NCBI GenBank assembly: GCA_951812665.1
Contig: CATOST010000012.1
Location: 60,868-124,867, forward strand
DNA length: 64,000 nt
Direction: 5' to 3'
From: an uncultured Acidobacteriota bacterium
GTDB taxonomy: Bacteria > Acidobacteriota > UBA6911 > RPQK01 > JAJDTT01
A program made the translations under genes and the position numbers. Shown here one piece after another: positions 54,819 through 64,000 of this stretch (position 1 is its first letter; every line of letters starts with the position of its first letter). The notes beneath the pieces were generated by a model. It was not told the origin of the DNA. It saw only the letters and a program-made list of their open reading frames with translations, and searched no databases.

Positions 54819-57155
54819 ATGGACACGAAATCACTCGAGACGCTGCTGCAATCGATTGACCGCCCGGGGGAATTTTTTACCCACGGCCAGTTGCTGATCC
54901 CGATGCCGGTACTGGAGGTCGATGGCGTCGGGTTGCTCTCTTTCCCGGTTCCCGACGTACAGGTTCGCGCCTTGATCGAGGTGGCCGAACGCGCTCCCTA
55001 CGGCAAGGGTCCGGAGACGTTGGTGGATACGTCCGTCCGCGACTGCTGGCAGATCGACGCGGCGCAGGTTCGCCTCGGTGGCCGCGCGTAGCCGGATACG
55101 TTTTCCGGAATTCTCGGCGCCACCGCGACCGGTCTCGGTTGTCCCGTCGAGCGGCTGGACGCGCAACTCTACAAGTTGCTCGTCTACCCATCGGGAGGGT
55201 TCTTTTCGTCGCACCGCGACACCGCGAAAGCCGACGGAATGGTCGCCACCCTGACAATCTCGCTACCGACCGCCGGCACCGGCGGCGAGCTGGTCGTCCG
55301 GCACCGCGGTCGGGAGGTGATCCTCGACATGAACGCCGATGAGCCCTCGGAACTGGCCTTCGCGGCGTTCTACGCCGATTGCCCGCACGAAACGCAGCCC
55401 GTCCGCCGGGGCCACCGGCTTTCCCTCGTCTTCAACCTCTGTCTTCGCCCCGGCGACACCGATACACCGCGGCGCGCCCCCGACTATTTCGAACAGGTCG
55501 AGAGTGTCACCGAGCATCTCGTCAACTGGCGGGAGAGCGATCATCCGCCCGAAAAGTACGTCTGGGTCATGGAGCACGACTACAGCGAGAACGGACGCTC
55601 CTTCGCCGCATTGAAGAATACCGACGCGGCGGTGGCGCGGGTTCTGTCGCAGTCGGCAGATCGCGCCGGGTGCGAGTTGTATATGGCGATCGTGTACATC
55701 AACGAGCAGGGCATCGCCGTACCCGACATCGACGACATCGGTTACGGCGACTGGGAGGGTATGGAATCCACTGAGATGGTGATGGACGAGTTGCTCGAAC
55801 GCAGCCGCTGGCTTGACGACTGGATCGACCGGGACGGACGCCGTCCGTCTTTCGGAGAGGTTCCGTTGCTCCGGGAAGAGCTTTTGCCGGAGAACGCGCT
55901 CGACGACGCCGAACCGGACGAACGCTGGCTGCACGAAGCGACGGGCAACGCGGGCATGACCATCGAGCAGGTCTATCGCCGTACGGCCTTCGTGATCTGG
56001 CCGCGGTCGAAGACGCTCGACGTTATCAGGAGGGGCGGCATCGACCCGGCGGTGGCCTGGGTGGCCGAGCAATTCGATGCCGCCGGTGGGAATGCCGACG
56101 AGCGAATCGGCGATCTGGTGGACGGGTTGATCGGGGCCTGGCCGTCTGATCGATACGTCTCCGACGAGCAGGCCCGCGTCAAGATGCTTCGCCTGCTCGC
56201 TGCGATCGGAGAGGAAAACCTCACCTTCCGCTTCCTTCGCCAAGTCCTGCTTCACAGGTATGACGGCAGTGAAAACGAAGACCTGTTGGCGGCATTGCTT
56301 GGGATCGGGCCGGATGCCGGCGGGAGGTTCCTGGTCGGATTCGTCACGGCGCACCTGGCATACCGCCCGGGCGATACGCTGGCGCTACTGCGGCGCGTCG
56401 GTGAAACGGCGGGTCCCGCGTGGAGCGGCGCGCTCCGGGGCGCGGCCGGGCAGGCTCTGGCCGACTGGCCCGCCCTTGTGAAGCAGCGGGTGGAGACTGA
56501 GCTGAAGAGGTCGGACCAAGAGGAACGGGAGCGGAAGTCCATCGATGATGGAGCGATCCGTAATCTCGTCGGGCTGGCCTCGCTTTGCGGGTTGGCGGAG
56601 GATGCCAAGATTGCCGCCGCGGCCATCGCTGACCACCCGCAGCTCATCACACCGGAGCGGATGGTTCCGGCGGCGCTGAAATCGCTCCGCCGCCAAGAGG
56701 GGCTGCCGAGATCAGCCGCCTACGCATGGTTGTGGCGCCACGCCGTAGCATCGCTGCTGGAGCGTAGCGCGACGGCCCCCGAGGCGCCGCGGGACTGGAG
56801 GATTGCAACCCCCACCGGCTGCCATTGCCAGCACTGCGCCAAGCTCCGGGCCTTCTGTGACAGCCCCGTCGCCAGGACGGAGCATTTCAAGCTGCGCAAG
56901 GACCTGCGCAAACACCTGCATCGGGTCATCGACGGCCACCATCTCGACATGTCTCACGTGACCCAACGCAAGGGCAGACCGTTCACCCTCGTGTGCACCA
57001 AGAACCGGGCGAGCTACCAGCGCCGGCTCACCGAGTATGGCAAGGACGTCTCCTGGATGCGTTCGTTGATCCGTTCGGCGCCCTGCGGGGAGTGGAGGAA
57101 ACTCTGCGCGGCCGAATTGGAGCGGTTGCACGAGGCGGTCGCCGAGTCGAAGTGA
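54819..57155 (+). CDS. 2OG-Fe(II) oxygenase with in-frame TAG (prolyl 4-hydroxylase-like)
   Basis: About 778 residues. The N-terminal half holds the P4H-like oxygenase fold: LYKLLVYPSGGFFSSHRDT with the iron ligands H132 and D134, then FAAFYADCPHETQ with H190 and RRGHRLSLVFNL. The rest is a large helical region and a C-terminal segment with CHCQHC and HHLDMSHV that could bind zinc. An in-frame TAG at 55089-55091 splits it (GGRA stop PDTFSG); both sides are in the same frame and read like one protein, so a sequencing error or a TGG-to-TAG change is likely. The first part alone lacks the iron site, so the shorter product would be inactive. Start ATG 54819. Confidence 0.78.
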
Positions 57156-57198
57156 GATTAGTGGATCCGATCCAATTCGTAGTGGAATCATCTTGAAT

Positions 57199-57290
57199 TT
57201 CACCGGCTGGGGCTGGACCCCAGGAAGCTCACCCTCTACCACAACTGCATTCAGCGCCGCCTCACCGACATCCACGACCACGGGGAACCG
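57199..57290 (+). pseudogene. Duplicated DUF1501 C-terminal fragment (right copy)
   Basis: Reads RLGLDPRKLTLYHNCIQRRL and TDIHDHGEP in one frame, matching the end of the DUF1501 protein (LGLDHKKLTFYHNGIQRRLT). There is no start upstream, so it is a fragment. It lies 44 bases after the oxygenase stop. The remaining bases to 57402 show nothing else I can support. Confidence 0.75.
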
Positions 57291-57402
57291 GCATCCGGCT
57301 CTTCAAAAAGAAGTGCTATGGTCAAAGTCCGGCCGCCGACAGTCTGAGTACCGCTCGTGGTGTGTGACTGGCGAATGGGGTGAAAGCGTTACCGGCCGCC
57401 CC

Positions 57403-59178
57403 CTATGCGGTGGTTCTCACCTGCCAGTGACGTGACGTGTCCTGGGCCGTCCAGAGACGATCGTAGAGGTCTCCGGTGCGGATCAGCCGCGAGTGGGTTC
57501 CCGTCTCCACGACCCGTCCCTCCTGGAGCACCACGATCCGGTCGGCGTTGCGGACGGTAAAGAGACGGTGCGCGATGACCAGGACCGTCCGGTCCCGGGT
57601 CAAGCGGATGATGGCTTCCCGGATCTCCAACTCCGACTCGGTGTCCACGCTCGAGGTGGCTTCATCCAGGATCAGGATGGGCGCGTCCTTGAGGAGGGCG
57701 CGGGCGATGGAGATCCGCTGTTTCTCGCCTCCCGAGAGCCGCGCGCCCCGTTCCCCGACCATGGTGTCGTAGCCTTGAGGCAGGGAGAGGATGAACTCCT
57801 CCGCATTGGCGGCCTGGGCGGCCTCCCGAATCTGAGCTTCCGTGGCCTCGGGGTTGCCCACCAGGATGTTCTCCCGGATGGTGGCGTGGAAGAGATACAC
57901 GTCCTGCATGACGTGCGCCACGCTCCGGCGCAATGGTCCCAGAGCCAGGTTCCGAACGTCGATCCCGCCGATCTTGACTGCTCCGAACTGGGGTTCGTAG
58001 AACCTGGGGACCAAGTTGCAGGAAGTGGTCTTGCCGGCGCCGGTGGGACCCACCAGCGCCAGGACCTCGCCCGTTTCGGCCCGGAAACTCACGTCCCGAA
58101 GGACGGGAATCTCGGGCGCGTAGCCGAAGGTGACCCGGTCCAGTTCCACCGACCATCGGAGGTCGCTGGGAATGGCGACCAAGCCGGCCGCCTGCGACTC
58201 CACCGGCAGTTCCAGGAGCTCGAAGACTCTGCGCGCCGAGGCCGCCGCCTTCTGGATCACGTCGTTCAGGTTGGCCAGGCGCAGCAGGGGTTGGAAGATC
58301 TGTCCCAGGTAGAGGATGAAGACCACCAGATCGGCCAGGGCCACGTCTCCGCCCAGGGCCAGGCGTCCTCCCGCGGCGACGACCAGAAGGTAGGCCAGGC
58401 CGCCCGCGAATTCGACCACTCCCGCCGGGATCAGCGACCAGCGGTTGGCTCTCTCGATGCTGTCGCGATAGCGGGCGCTGGCCTGCCGGACCCGCTGCAG
58501 CTCGGATTCTTCCCTGACGAAGGACTTGATCACCGAGTGCCCGCCGATCCGGTCCAGAATCTCGGCCACCAGGTCGGCCCGGCGGCCCCGGGTCTTTCTC
58601 CAGGCTCGACTGGTCCGACCCGAGAGGCGGTAGACCAGCCAGGCGATCAACGGCAACGGCAGGGTGACGATGAGGGCCAGCTCGAAGTGGATGTTGAAGA
58701 GGATCAGCAGCATGGCCACCGGCATCACCGCCGCCAGGAAGATCTCCGGCACCCCGTGGGCCAGGAAGTCCTCGATGACCTCCACGTCGTTGACGGTCCG
58801 GGACATGAGGGCGCCGCTGCGGCGGTGGGTGTAGGCTCCGGGGGGGAGGGCCTGAACCCGGGCGTAGGTGCGACCCAGGAGGTTGTGCAGCGTGCGATAG
58901 GCGGCCACGTGGGAGAAGACTCCGTAGCCGTAGCGGAAGACGCCGCGCAGGAGAAAGAGTCCGGCCAGGGTGAGGGCCATCCAGATCAGCGTGGACCCCA
59001 CCAGGCTCCCTTCCTGAAGCAACTGGATCAGCCGTCTCAGGACCAGGGGCGGGAAGAGTCCGACCAGCGAAAAGAGGAGGCCGCACAGGAGCGAAAAGAC
59101 CAGCAGTCTCCGGCTCTCCACGGCCAGATGGAACAGCCGGACGATGAGGGTTCGAGTCGAGTCGCTGCTCTGGTCCAT
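57403..59178 (-). CDS. ABC exporter, fused permease-ATPase (MsbA-like)
   Basis: A 591-residue half-transporter, the usual length. Six membrane helices occupy about residues 20-310 (LLVFSLLCGLLFSLVGLF and so on), followed by the ATPase: Walker A GPTGAGKTT, Q-loop VMQDVYLFHATIRENI, signature LSGGEKQRI, Walker B ILILDEATSSVD, H-loop IAHRL. Homodimers of this type export lipids, drugs or peptides. It follows the MacB-like permease gene by 37 bases and is on the same strand. Intact; the C-terminus ends at 57403 with a short tail (DTSRHWQVRTTA). Confidence 0.9.
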   Translation of the reverse strand: MDQSSDSTRTLIVRLFHLAVESRRLLVFSLLCGLLFSLVGLFPPLVLRRLIQLLQEGSLVGSTLIWMALTLAGLFLLRGVFRYGYGVFSHVAAYRTLHNLLGRTYARVQALPPGAYTHRRSGALMSRTVNDVEVIEDFLAHGVPEIFLAAVMPVAMLLILFNIHFELALIVTLPLPLIAWLVYRLSGRTSRAWRKTRGRRADLVAEILDRIGGHSVIKSFVREESELQRVRQASARYRDSIERANRWSLIPAGVVEFAGGLAYLLVVAAGGRLALGGDVALADLVVFILYLGQIFQPLLRLANLNDVIQKAAASARRVFELLELPVESQAAGLVAIPSDLRWSVELDRVTFGYAPEIPVLRDVSFRAETGEVLALVGPTGAGKTTSCNLVPRFYEPQFGAVKIGGIDVRNLALGPLRRSVAHVMQDVYLFHATIRENILVGNPEATEAQIREAAQAANAEEFILSLPQGYDTMVGERGARLSGGEKQRISIARALLKDAPILILDEATSSVDTESELEIREAIIRLTRDRTVLVIAHRLFTVRNADRIVVLQEGRVVETGTHSRLIRTGDLYDRLWTAQDTSRHWQVRTTA

Positions 59179-59215
59179 CCGTGTCCCCGATCCCGCGTCC
59201 GGACCCGCGAGAAGC

Positions 59216-60436
59216 CTACTCGTAGTGGAGCGCGTCGATGGGGTCCAGACGGGCCGCCTTATGGGCCGGATAATATCCGAAAAAGACCCCGATGACAGCC
59301 GAGAAGATGATGGAGACGACGATGGAGTTGGGGGAGATCTGCGTCGGCCATCCCATGCCGTGGGATACGAGCACCGATCCGCCGAGTCCCATTCCGAGCC
59401 CGATGAAACCTCCCACCAGGCAGAGCACGATGGCTTCGGCCAGGAACTGGATTCTCACGTGTCCGGGCCGGGCGCCGATGGCCATGCGGATCCCGATCTC
59501 CCGGGTCCGTTCGGTCACCGAGACCAGCATGATGTTCATGATCCCGATGCCCCCCACCAGCAGGGAGACGGCAGCGATGCTGGCCAGCAGGCTGGTCATA
59601 ACCCGGTTCGTGGCCTCGGCCGCTTCGGCGAACTCGCTCAGGTTTCGAACCCGGAAGTCGTTGGCTTGGCCTGAACTGAGGTCGTGGCGCTGCCGCAGGA
59701 GCGCGGTGATCTGCTCCTGGGCCGCGAAGCTGGCGCGCGCGCTCACCGCGGAAATGAGACCGGACTGGACATAGAGGACTCCGCCCTGGAACTTCTTCTG
59801 GACCGTAGTGTAAGGAACGATGATGGTGTCGTCCTGGTCACGGCCCCAATTGTTGGCGCCCTTCTTCTTGAGCACGCCCAGCACCTGGAAGGGGAGGTTC
59901 TTGACCCGGATGGTCTGGCCCACCGGGTCGCCCCCACCGAAGAGTTCGTCCACCACGGTCTGGCCCAGGATGGCAACCCGGGAGGCCGTCTTCACGTGAC
60001 TCTCTTCAAAGAATTCGCCCTGGGTGAGGGGCCAGTTGCGCAGTAGCTGATATTGCTCGTTGTACCCTTCGATGCGGGTGTTCCAGTTCTGGTTGCCGAA
60101 CACGACCTGGGCCATGGTGGAGGCGCTGGGACTCACGGCCTGGACCGTGGGGACCTCTTGGGCGATGGCCTCGAAATCGTCGGCGTTCAGGGTGTTCTGA
60201 GTCCCCGATCCGCTCCGGATCCCCCAGGAACGGCGGCTCCCGGCCCGGATCCAGAGGGTGTTGGTTCCCATGGCGGCGATCTCCTCCTGGACCTGCCGCT
60301 GGGCCCCTTGACCCAGACTGACCATGGTGATGACTGCGGCGACGCCGATGATGATCCCCAGCATGGTGAGGATGGAGCGGATCAGGTTCCGGCCCAGGGA
60401 TTTGAGGGAGATTTTCAAGATCATCCAGATACCCAT
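59216..60436 (-). CDS. MacB-like ABC transporter permease (FtsX/MacB core)
   Basis: A 406-residue inner-membrane permease with one N-terminal helix (LIRSILTMLGIIIGVAAVITMVSLG), a large periplasmic domain (residues about 50-280) with GQTIRVKNLPFQVLGVL, and three C-terminal helices ending GVFFGYYPAHKAARLDPIDALHYE, the classic MacB end. The periplasmic domain carries the MacB_PCD fold. It starts 15 bases after the ATPase stop. With the ATPase and the adaptor it forms a MacAB-type efflux machine that acts on periplasmic substrates. Intact. Confidence 0.92.
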   Translation of the reverse strand: MGIWMILKISLKSLGRNLIRSILTMLGIIIGVAAVITMVSLGQGAQRQVQEEIAAMGTNTLWIRAGSRRSWGIRSGSGTQNTLNADDFEAIAQEVPTVQAVSPSASTMAQVVFGNQNWNTRIEGYNEQYQLLRNWPLTQGEFFEESHVKTASRVAILGQTVVDELFGGGDPVGQTIRVKNLPFQVLGVLKKKGANNWGRDQDDTIIVPYTTVQKKFQGGVLYVQSGLISAVSARASFAAQEQITALLRQRHDLSSGQANDFRVRNLSEFAEAAEATNRVMTSLLASIAAVSLLVGGIGIMNIMLVSVTERTREIGIRMAIGARPGHVRIQFLAEAIVLCLVGGFIGLGMGLGGSVLVSHGMGWPTQISPNSIVVSIIFSAVIGVFFGYYPAHKAARLDPIDALHYE

Positions 60437-60451
60437 GACGATTCTCCTGGA

Positions 60452-61190
60452 CTAGTGGATCGTGTCGCTGATGATGAGCCCGTCCCGCACCTGGATCGTG
60501 CGCTTGGCGTGAGCCGCGATGAAAGCCTCGTGGGTCACCATGATCAGGGTGATGCCCTGCTGCTGATTCAGGTCCTTGAGGAAACGCAGGATCTCTTCCG
60601 AGGTGGCCGAGTCCAGGTTGCCCGTGGGCTCGTCGGCCAAAAGGATGGCCGGCCGGTTGACCAGGGCCCGGGCCACGGCGACCCGTTGCTGCTGCCCGCC
60701 CGAGAGCTGATTGGGCATGACCTGGGCCTTCTCCGGGATGCCCACCACTTCCAGAGCCTCCTCGATTCGGCGGACCCGCTCTTGGCGCGGCACGCCGGCG
60801 TAGAGCATGGGGGCTTCCACGTTCTCCCAGATCGAGGTGCGGGGCAGCAGGTTGAAGCTCTGAAAGATGAATCCGATCTTCTGGTTCCGAATGTCCGCGC
60901 GCTGGGACGCCGAGAAGGTGGAGACATCGATGCCGTCCAGCCGATAACGTCCCCGGGTCGGCCGGTCCAGGCATCCCAGCAGGTTCAGGAGAGTCGACTT
61001 ACCCGATCCCGAGGACCCATGACGGCCACGAACTCGCCTGGAATCACTCCAGGGAAACTCCCCTCAGGGCTTCGACCTGGACTTCTCCCAGATCGTAGAT
61101 CTTCCAGACCTTTTCGAGAGAAAGGAGACTGTCCCGGCTGGGCGGAGCCGCCTGGGGAAGTTCCTCCTGCATTTGAACTGTCTGAGCCAT
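60452..61190 (-). CDS. MacB/LolD-type ABC transporter ATP-binding protein (frameshifted)
   Basis: About 245 residues. The start is ATG 61190, overlapping the MacA-like stop (TGATG). [13 protein letters not shown], then [20 protein letters not shown]. One base is missing within the Walker A loop near 61020 (GSSGSGKST restored in the other frame) and another shift lies near 61050. The rest is clean: [20 protein letters not shown] (other frame), [30 protein letters not shown] and MVTHE. It energises the MacB-like permease just downstream. Confidence 0.87.
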
Positions 61191-62919
61191 CAACGGCCTC
61201 GACTGCTGGTACCGCCGCCTCGGCCACCGGTCCCGCCACCTCGACCTCCGCTGCGGCTACTCGTACTCCGGTTCCGGCGCGGCCCGAAGGCCCCGCTGAA
61301 GGGAGAAGAGCTGCCGCGTTGGACCTGACCCGATTCGTCCAGTTTCCAGGTGATGATATTCTCATCTTCCTCCAGATCCCCGCGGAGTATGGCCGTCTCC
61401 CTCCCGTCGGTGATGCTCAGCAGAACGCGGCGCGGTTGGGGCTCGGCGTTCTCGTCCAGCACCCAGAGCAGACCGGGCCGGGGCCGCGTCCGCTCGGCTC
61501 GGGGAAACCGGATCTTGGGTCCCGGCCGGATTCCATACTGCTCGATGGTGGAGATGCCGACCTCGGCGTGGGATATCTCCTCACGACCGCCATGCGGGCC
61601 TCTTCGGCGCCTCCGGAACCTCCACCCCATCGTCTCCGCTCCTGCCGGGCGCCGCCCACCGAAGCTTTCTGAATCGCCGGCCCGATCCGGCCCGGACCGG
61701 CCATGGCGGTGCTGGACCCCGGCGCCCGGCGGGCGCCGTCCCCCCGCCGCCCCGCATCAGCGCGCGGATCTCTTCCGGACTCATCCCCTCGGACGAAAGC
61801 GGAGGGCCCGAGTTGGCGACCTTCAGCACGTCCGATTCACGGGCGACCACGAAGTTGACATTGGCCGTCATGGCGGGCCGCAGCTTCAACAGCGTGTTCT
61901 CCACGTCGATGATCACGTTGTAGACCACCACGTTGGTGGCCCCGCCGCCGCTCTGACTTCCTCCTTGGGTGTCCGAGTTGGGAAGCTTGAGCTGAGACGG
62001 ATCTCGGAGATCTTCCCCTCGAAGGTCTGTCCCGGAAGGCGTCCACCGCGAAGTCGACCTCGGCCATCTCGGAGATGGCACCGATGTCCGCTTCGTCGAT
62101 CTGGGCGATGACCCTGCATCTTGGTCAGGTCGTTGGCGATGAGGAACAGGACGGGCGCCTGGAAGCTGGCGGCCACGGTCTGGCCGATGTCCACGTTGCG
62201 CTCGATCACGACACGTCGATGGGAGGACGTGATGGTGGTGTAACGCAGATTGACGTCGGCCATCTTGAGGCTGGCGGTCGCCTCCTGCACGTTGGCGGCG
62301 GCTTGATCGTTCTGGGCGTGGGCCGAACGGATGGAGGCCTCCACCTGGCTGACTTGAGCACGATTCTGGCTCAGACGGGCCTTGCCTGGTCGAAGAGGGC
62401 TTGTGCGTTCTCCAGATCGCGATCCGAGATCACCTCGGCCTCGTAGAGCTCGTGGCTTCGCTTCAACTCGCGCTCGGCTTCCTTCAGGTTGACCTCCCCC
62501 ACCTCCACGTTGGCCCGGGCGCTCTCCAGCTCGGCCTTCCGGTTGATGAGGTTGGCGGCGGCGCTCTTGACGGTGGCCTTGGCGGTGGCCAACGAAGCCT
62601 TGGCCCGTTCCAACTGGGCCTCGAAGTTGGCGGGGTCGATGATGGCCAGGGTCTGGTCCTTCTTGACCACGCTGTTGAAGTCGGCGTGGAGTTCCTTGAT
62701 CCGTCCCGAGACCTGACTTCCACCTGAACCGTCACCACGGCCTGTAACAGGCCGGTGGAACTGACGGTTCGGCTCACTTCTCCGCGACTCACCGGGACCG
62801 TGAGGTAGTCTTCGCCCGGCTGCGTGTCGGAGGGGCCCAGGTAGTGGTAGCCGGCCGCCGCGACGGCCAGGACCAGGATGATGGTGACGAGGGTGCGGAG
62901 GTTGCGCTTTTTTTCTCAC
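61190..62919 (-). CDS. MacA/HlyD-family periplasmic adaptor (frameshifted)
   Basis: About 570 residues, longer than ordinary MacA. A membrane helix (TLVTIILVLAVAAAGYHYL) precedes a biotinyl-like lip domain (RIKELHADFNSVVKKDQTLA) and a long coiled-coil hairpin (AKASLATAKATVKSAAANLI and so on). The second lip appears in another frame (TVAASFQAPVLFLIANDLTK), then LKLRPAMTANVNFVV. The C-terminus is an extra glycine/arginine-rich tail (SSRSGGRGGGTGGRGGGTSS). Frame changes occur at an A7 run near 62911, near 62385, 62115, 61985, and 61735. GTG 62919 is the likely start. It connects the permease with an outer-membrane channel not found here. Confidence 0.8.
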
Positions 62920-62925
62920 GAAATG

Positions 62926-62955
62926 ATTATACGCTTGCGGCCTCACATGTTTCAA
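62926..62955 (-). promoter_or_regulatory. Strong sigma70-type promoter of the macAB-like operon
   Basis: On the minus strand TTGAAA (62955-62950), 18-base spacer, perfect TATAAT (62931-62926). The expected transcription start is about 62919-62920, the position of the GTG start codon, so the mRNA may be leaderless. Confidence 0.6.
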
Positions 62956-62966
62956 CGGATCGCGAA

Positions 62967-64000
62967 TCATTCACCGGCGTCGGTGCCGGCGGAAACTTTC
63001 ACGTAGCGGACGCCTATCCGGTTCTTGCCCAGCTCAAGCACGGCCTCCAGCCGCGCGACGCCTTCGTTCAGCGGGACTTCCTCAAACCTGACCTCGGTCG
63101 TCCGGAGTCGAAGGATCGTTTTTCTTGGGACCTGCTGAACCCTCAACTCGGGCTGTCCCACCCTCGGAGGCCGGACCGAAGAGGAACCGGACCTGATAGG
63201 TTCCCGCGCTATGGGCTCGGATTTCCCAGAATCCCAGGTCCGAGTCGCCCCATCCGTCGGGACCCACCATCCGCCAGTCCTGGCGGGTGAGAATGACGGG
63301 GTCCTCGTGGGGGGTGCCCACGGCGATCCGGGGTGGTGCGTAGCCTCGGGTGGAGGAGACGTCTTGGAGCCACTCTCCATAGGCTGATCGAAGCCGCTCC
63401 ACGACCCCGGGATGGTCCGCTGAGAGGTTGTGCGCCTCTCCGGGGTCAGTCTCCAGTCGTACAGCTCGAGGGGATAGTCCTCGAATGTCTCGCCCGGGGG
63501 AAGACCCCGCGTGGGGAAGGCCACCGGCTGGACCAGCTTGTACTGTTGCTCGATGGCAGCGAAATGGCGGAACGGTTGGGGCTCGTTCCCCCGATGGGAC
63601 TGGATGAAGAGGGTTCGTCCCTCGGGAGCCTCGCCGGTGCCCTCCAGCCGGGGCACGAGGCTGACTCCGTCGAAGGAGACCGCTACGGGGGCCGCGACTC
63701 CCGGCCGCCTCCAGCAGCGTGGGCATGAGGTCGATGTGTGCGGCGATGCGGTCGTCGGAGCCCGGCTGGAGAGCGCGCCGGCCAGCGAAGCAGGAAGGGC
63801 ACCCGAATGCCTCCCTCGTAGACCGTGCCCTTGAGGCCCCGAAGACCGGCGGGTGTAGCGGCGGGTGGTGGCCCCGTTGTCGGTCATGAAGATGAGGATT
63901 GTGTTTTTCCTCCAGTTCCATGCGCTCCAAGCCCCCTGGAGCAGCCGGCCCATGTTGTCGTCGATGTTGGTGATCATCCCGTAGATCCGGGCGTCCTGTC
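62967..64000 (-). CDS. Sulfatase C-terminal part (incomplete at the window edge, frameshifted)
   Basis: The C-terminal part of an exported sulfatase, cut by the window end. [11 protein letters not shown] is the conserved block near the metal site, followed (in another frame) by [18 protein letters not shown] segments, [53 protein letters not shown] and a C-terminal jelly-roll extension ([36 protein letters not shown]). The N-terminal part with the formylglycine motif lies outside. Frame changes are near 63870, 63830, 63700 and 63440. It probably releases sulfate from sulfated glycans, consistent with the other carbohydrate genes. Confidence 0.85.
   Translation of the reverse strand, partial: QDARIYGMITNIDDNMGRLLQGAWSAWNWRKNTILIFMTDNGATTRRYTRRSSGPQGHGLRGRHSGALPASLAGALSSRAPTTASPHTSTSCPRCWRRPGVAAPVAVSFDGVSLVPRLEGTGEAPEGRTLFIQSHRGNEPQPFRHFAAIEQQYKLVQPVAFPTRGLPPGETFEDYPLELYDWRLTPERRTTSQRTIPGSWSGFDQPMESGSKTSPPPEATHHPGSPWAPPTRTPSFSPARTGGWWVPTDGATRTWDSGKSEPIAREPIRSGSSSVRPPRVGQPELRVQQVPRKTILRLRTTEVRFEEVPLNEGVARLEAVLELGKNRIGVRYVKVSAGTDAGE

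Noticed and set aside
55089..55091. Pyrrolysine or other stop-codon readthrough
   Set aside because: Kept only as a remote option: a single TAG in a sequence full of other errors is better explained by a miscalled base or a nonsense mutation.
57493..59295. A 600-residue plus-strand open frame rich in Gln, Asp and Gly
   Set aside because: It is the complement of the intact MsbA-like exporter gene; composition reflects codon bias of the true strand.

Overview
The window looks like chromosomal DNA from a high-GC, free-living Gram-negative heterotroph, most likely an Acidobacteriota member or a close relative. The inference rests on gene families: two very large Oar-like TonB-dependent receptors with an N-terminal carboxypeptidase-regulatory fold, a PSCyt1/DUF1549/LamG/DUF1553 gene beside a DUF1501 gene, a CRTAC1/ASPIC repeat protein, DUF1080 and GH109-type proteins, quinoprotein-like beta-propellers, a multihaem cytochrome and a sulfatase. 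I saw no rRNA, tRNA, CRISPR array or complete insertion sequence.

Layout. 0-3.8 kb: partial secreted protein, GH127-like glycosidase, VOC protein, SDR. 3.8-5.6 kb: an operon of an orphan VapB-type antitoxin, a membrane protein with seven 22-residue repeats and an HNH-like motif, and the SDR. 5.8-9.3 kb: DUF1080 protein, then an XRE regulator driving two tandem paralogues of unknown function. 9.4-15.2 kb: a Dpp/Opp-type peptide ABC operon with an ICMT-like methyltransferase inside it. 15.4-20.6 kb: porin, SLC12-like transporter, MscS remnant. 20.5-24 kb: double-domain cyclase and CRTAC1 protein. 24-31.6 kb: tandem TonB-dependent receptors, each with a terminator. 31.7-40.8 kb: two quinoproteins, CocE/NonD hydrolase, PLP enzyme, SSS symporter plus YhdT-like partner. 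41-44.6 kb: OmpA protein, RidA, tyrosyl-tRNA synthetase, VapC remnant. 45-49.5 kb: GH109-like oxidoreductase, second SSS symporter, 39-residue membrane peptide, amidohydrolase, Rieske protein. 49.5-57.3 kb: multihaem cytochrome, DUF1549/DUF1553 and DUF1501 pair, and a 2OG-Fe(II) oxygenase flanked by copies of the DUF1501 3' end. 57.4-64 kb: MsbA-like exporter and MacAB-like operon, then a partial sulfatase.

Taken together, the genes suggest uptake and oxidation of complex organic matter (glycans, sulfated sugars, peptides) with extensive outer-membrane transport.

Many genes, including the essential tyrosyl-tRNA synthetase, carry one-base frameshifts, several in or beside G, C or A runs and some compensated a few dozen bases later. 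The simplest reading is residual indel errors in the assembly, so frameshifted genes below are given as one span. A few fragments (MscS, VapC, the duplicated DUF1501 tail) look genuinely decayed. A family of palindromic repeats built on GGCGGC-AAGAAA-GCCGCC is scattered between genes throughout.
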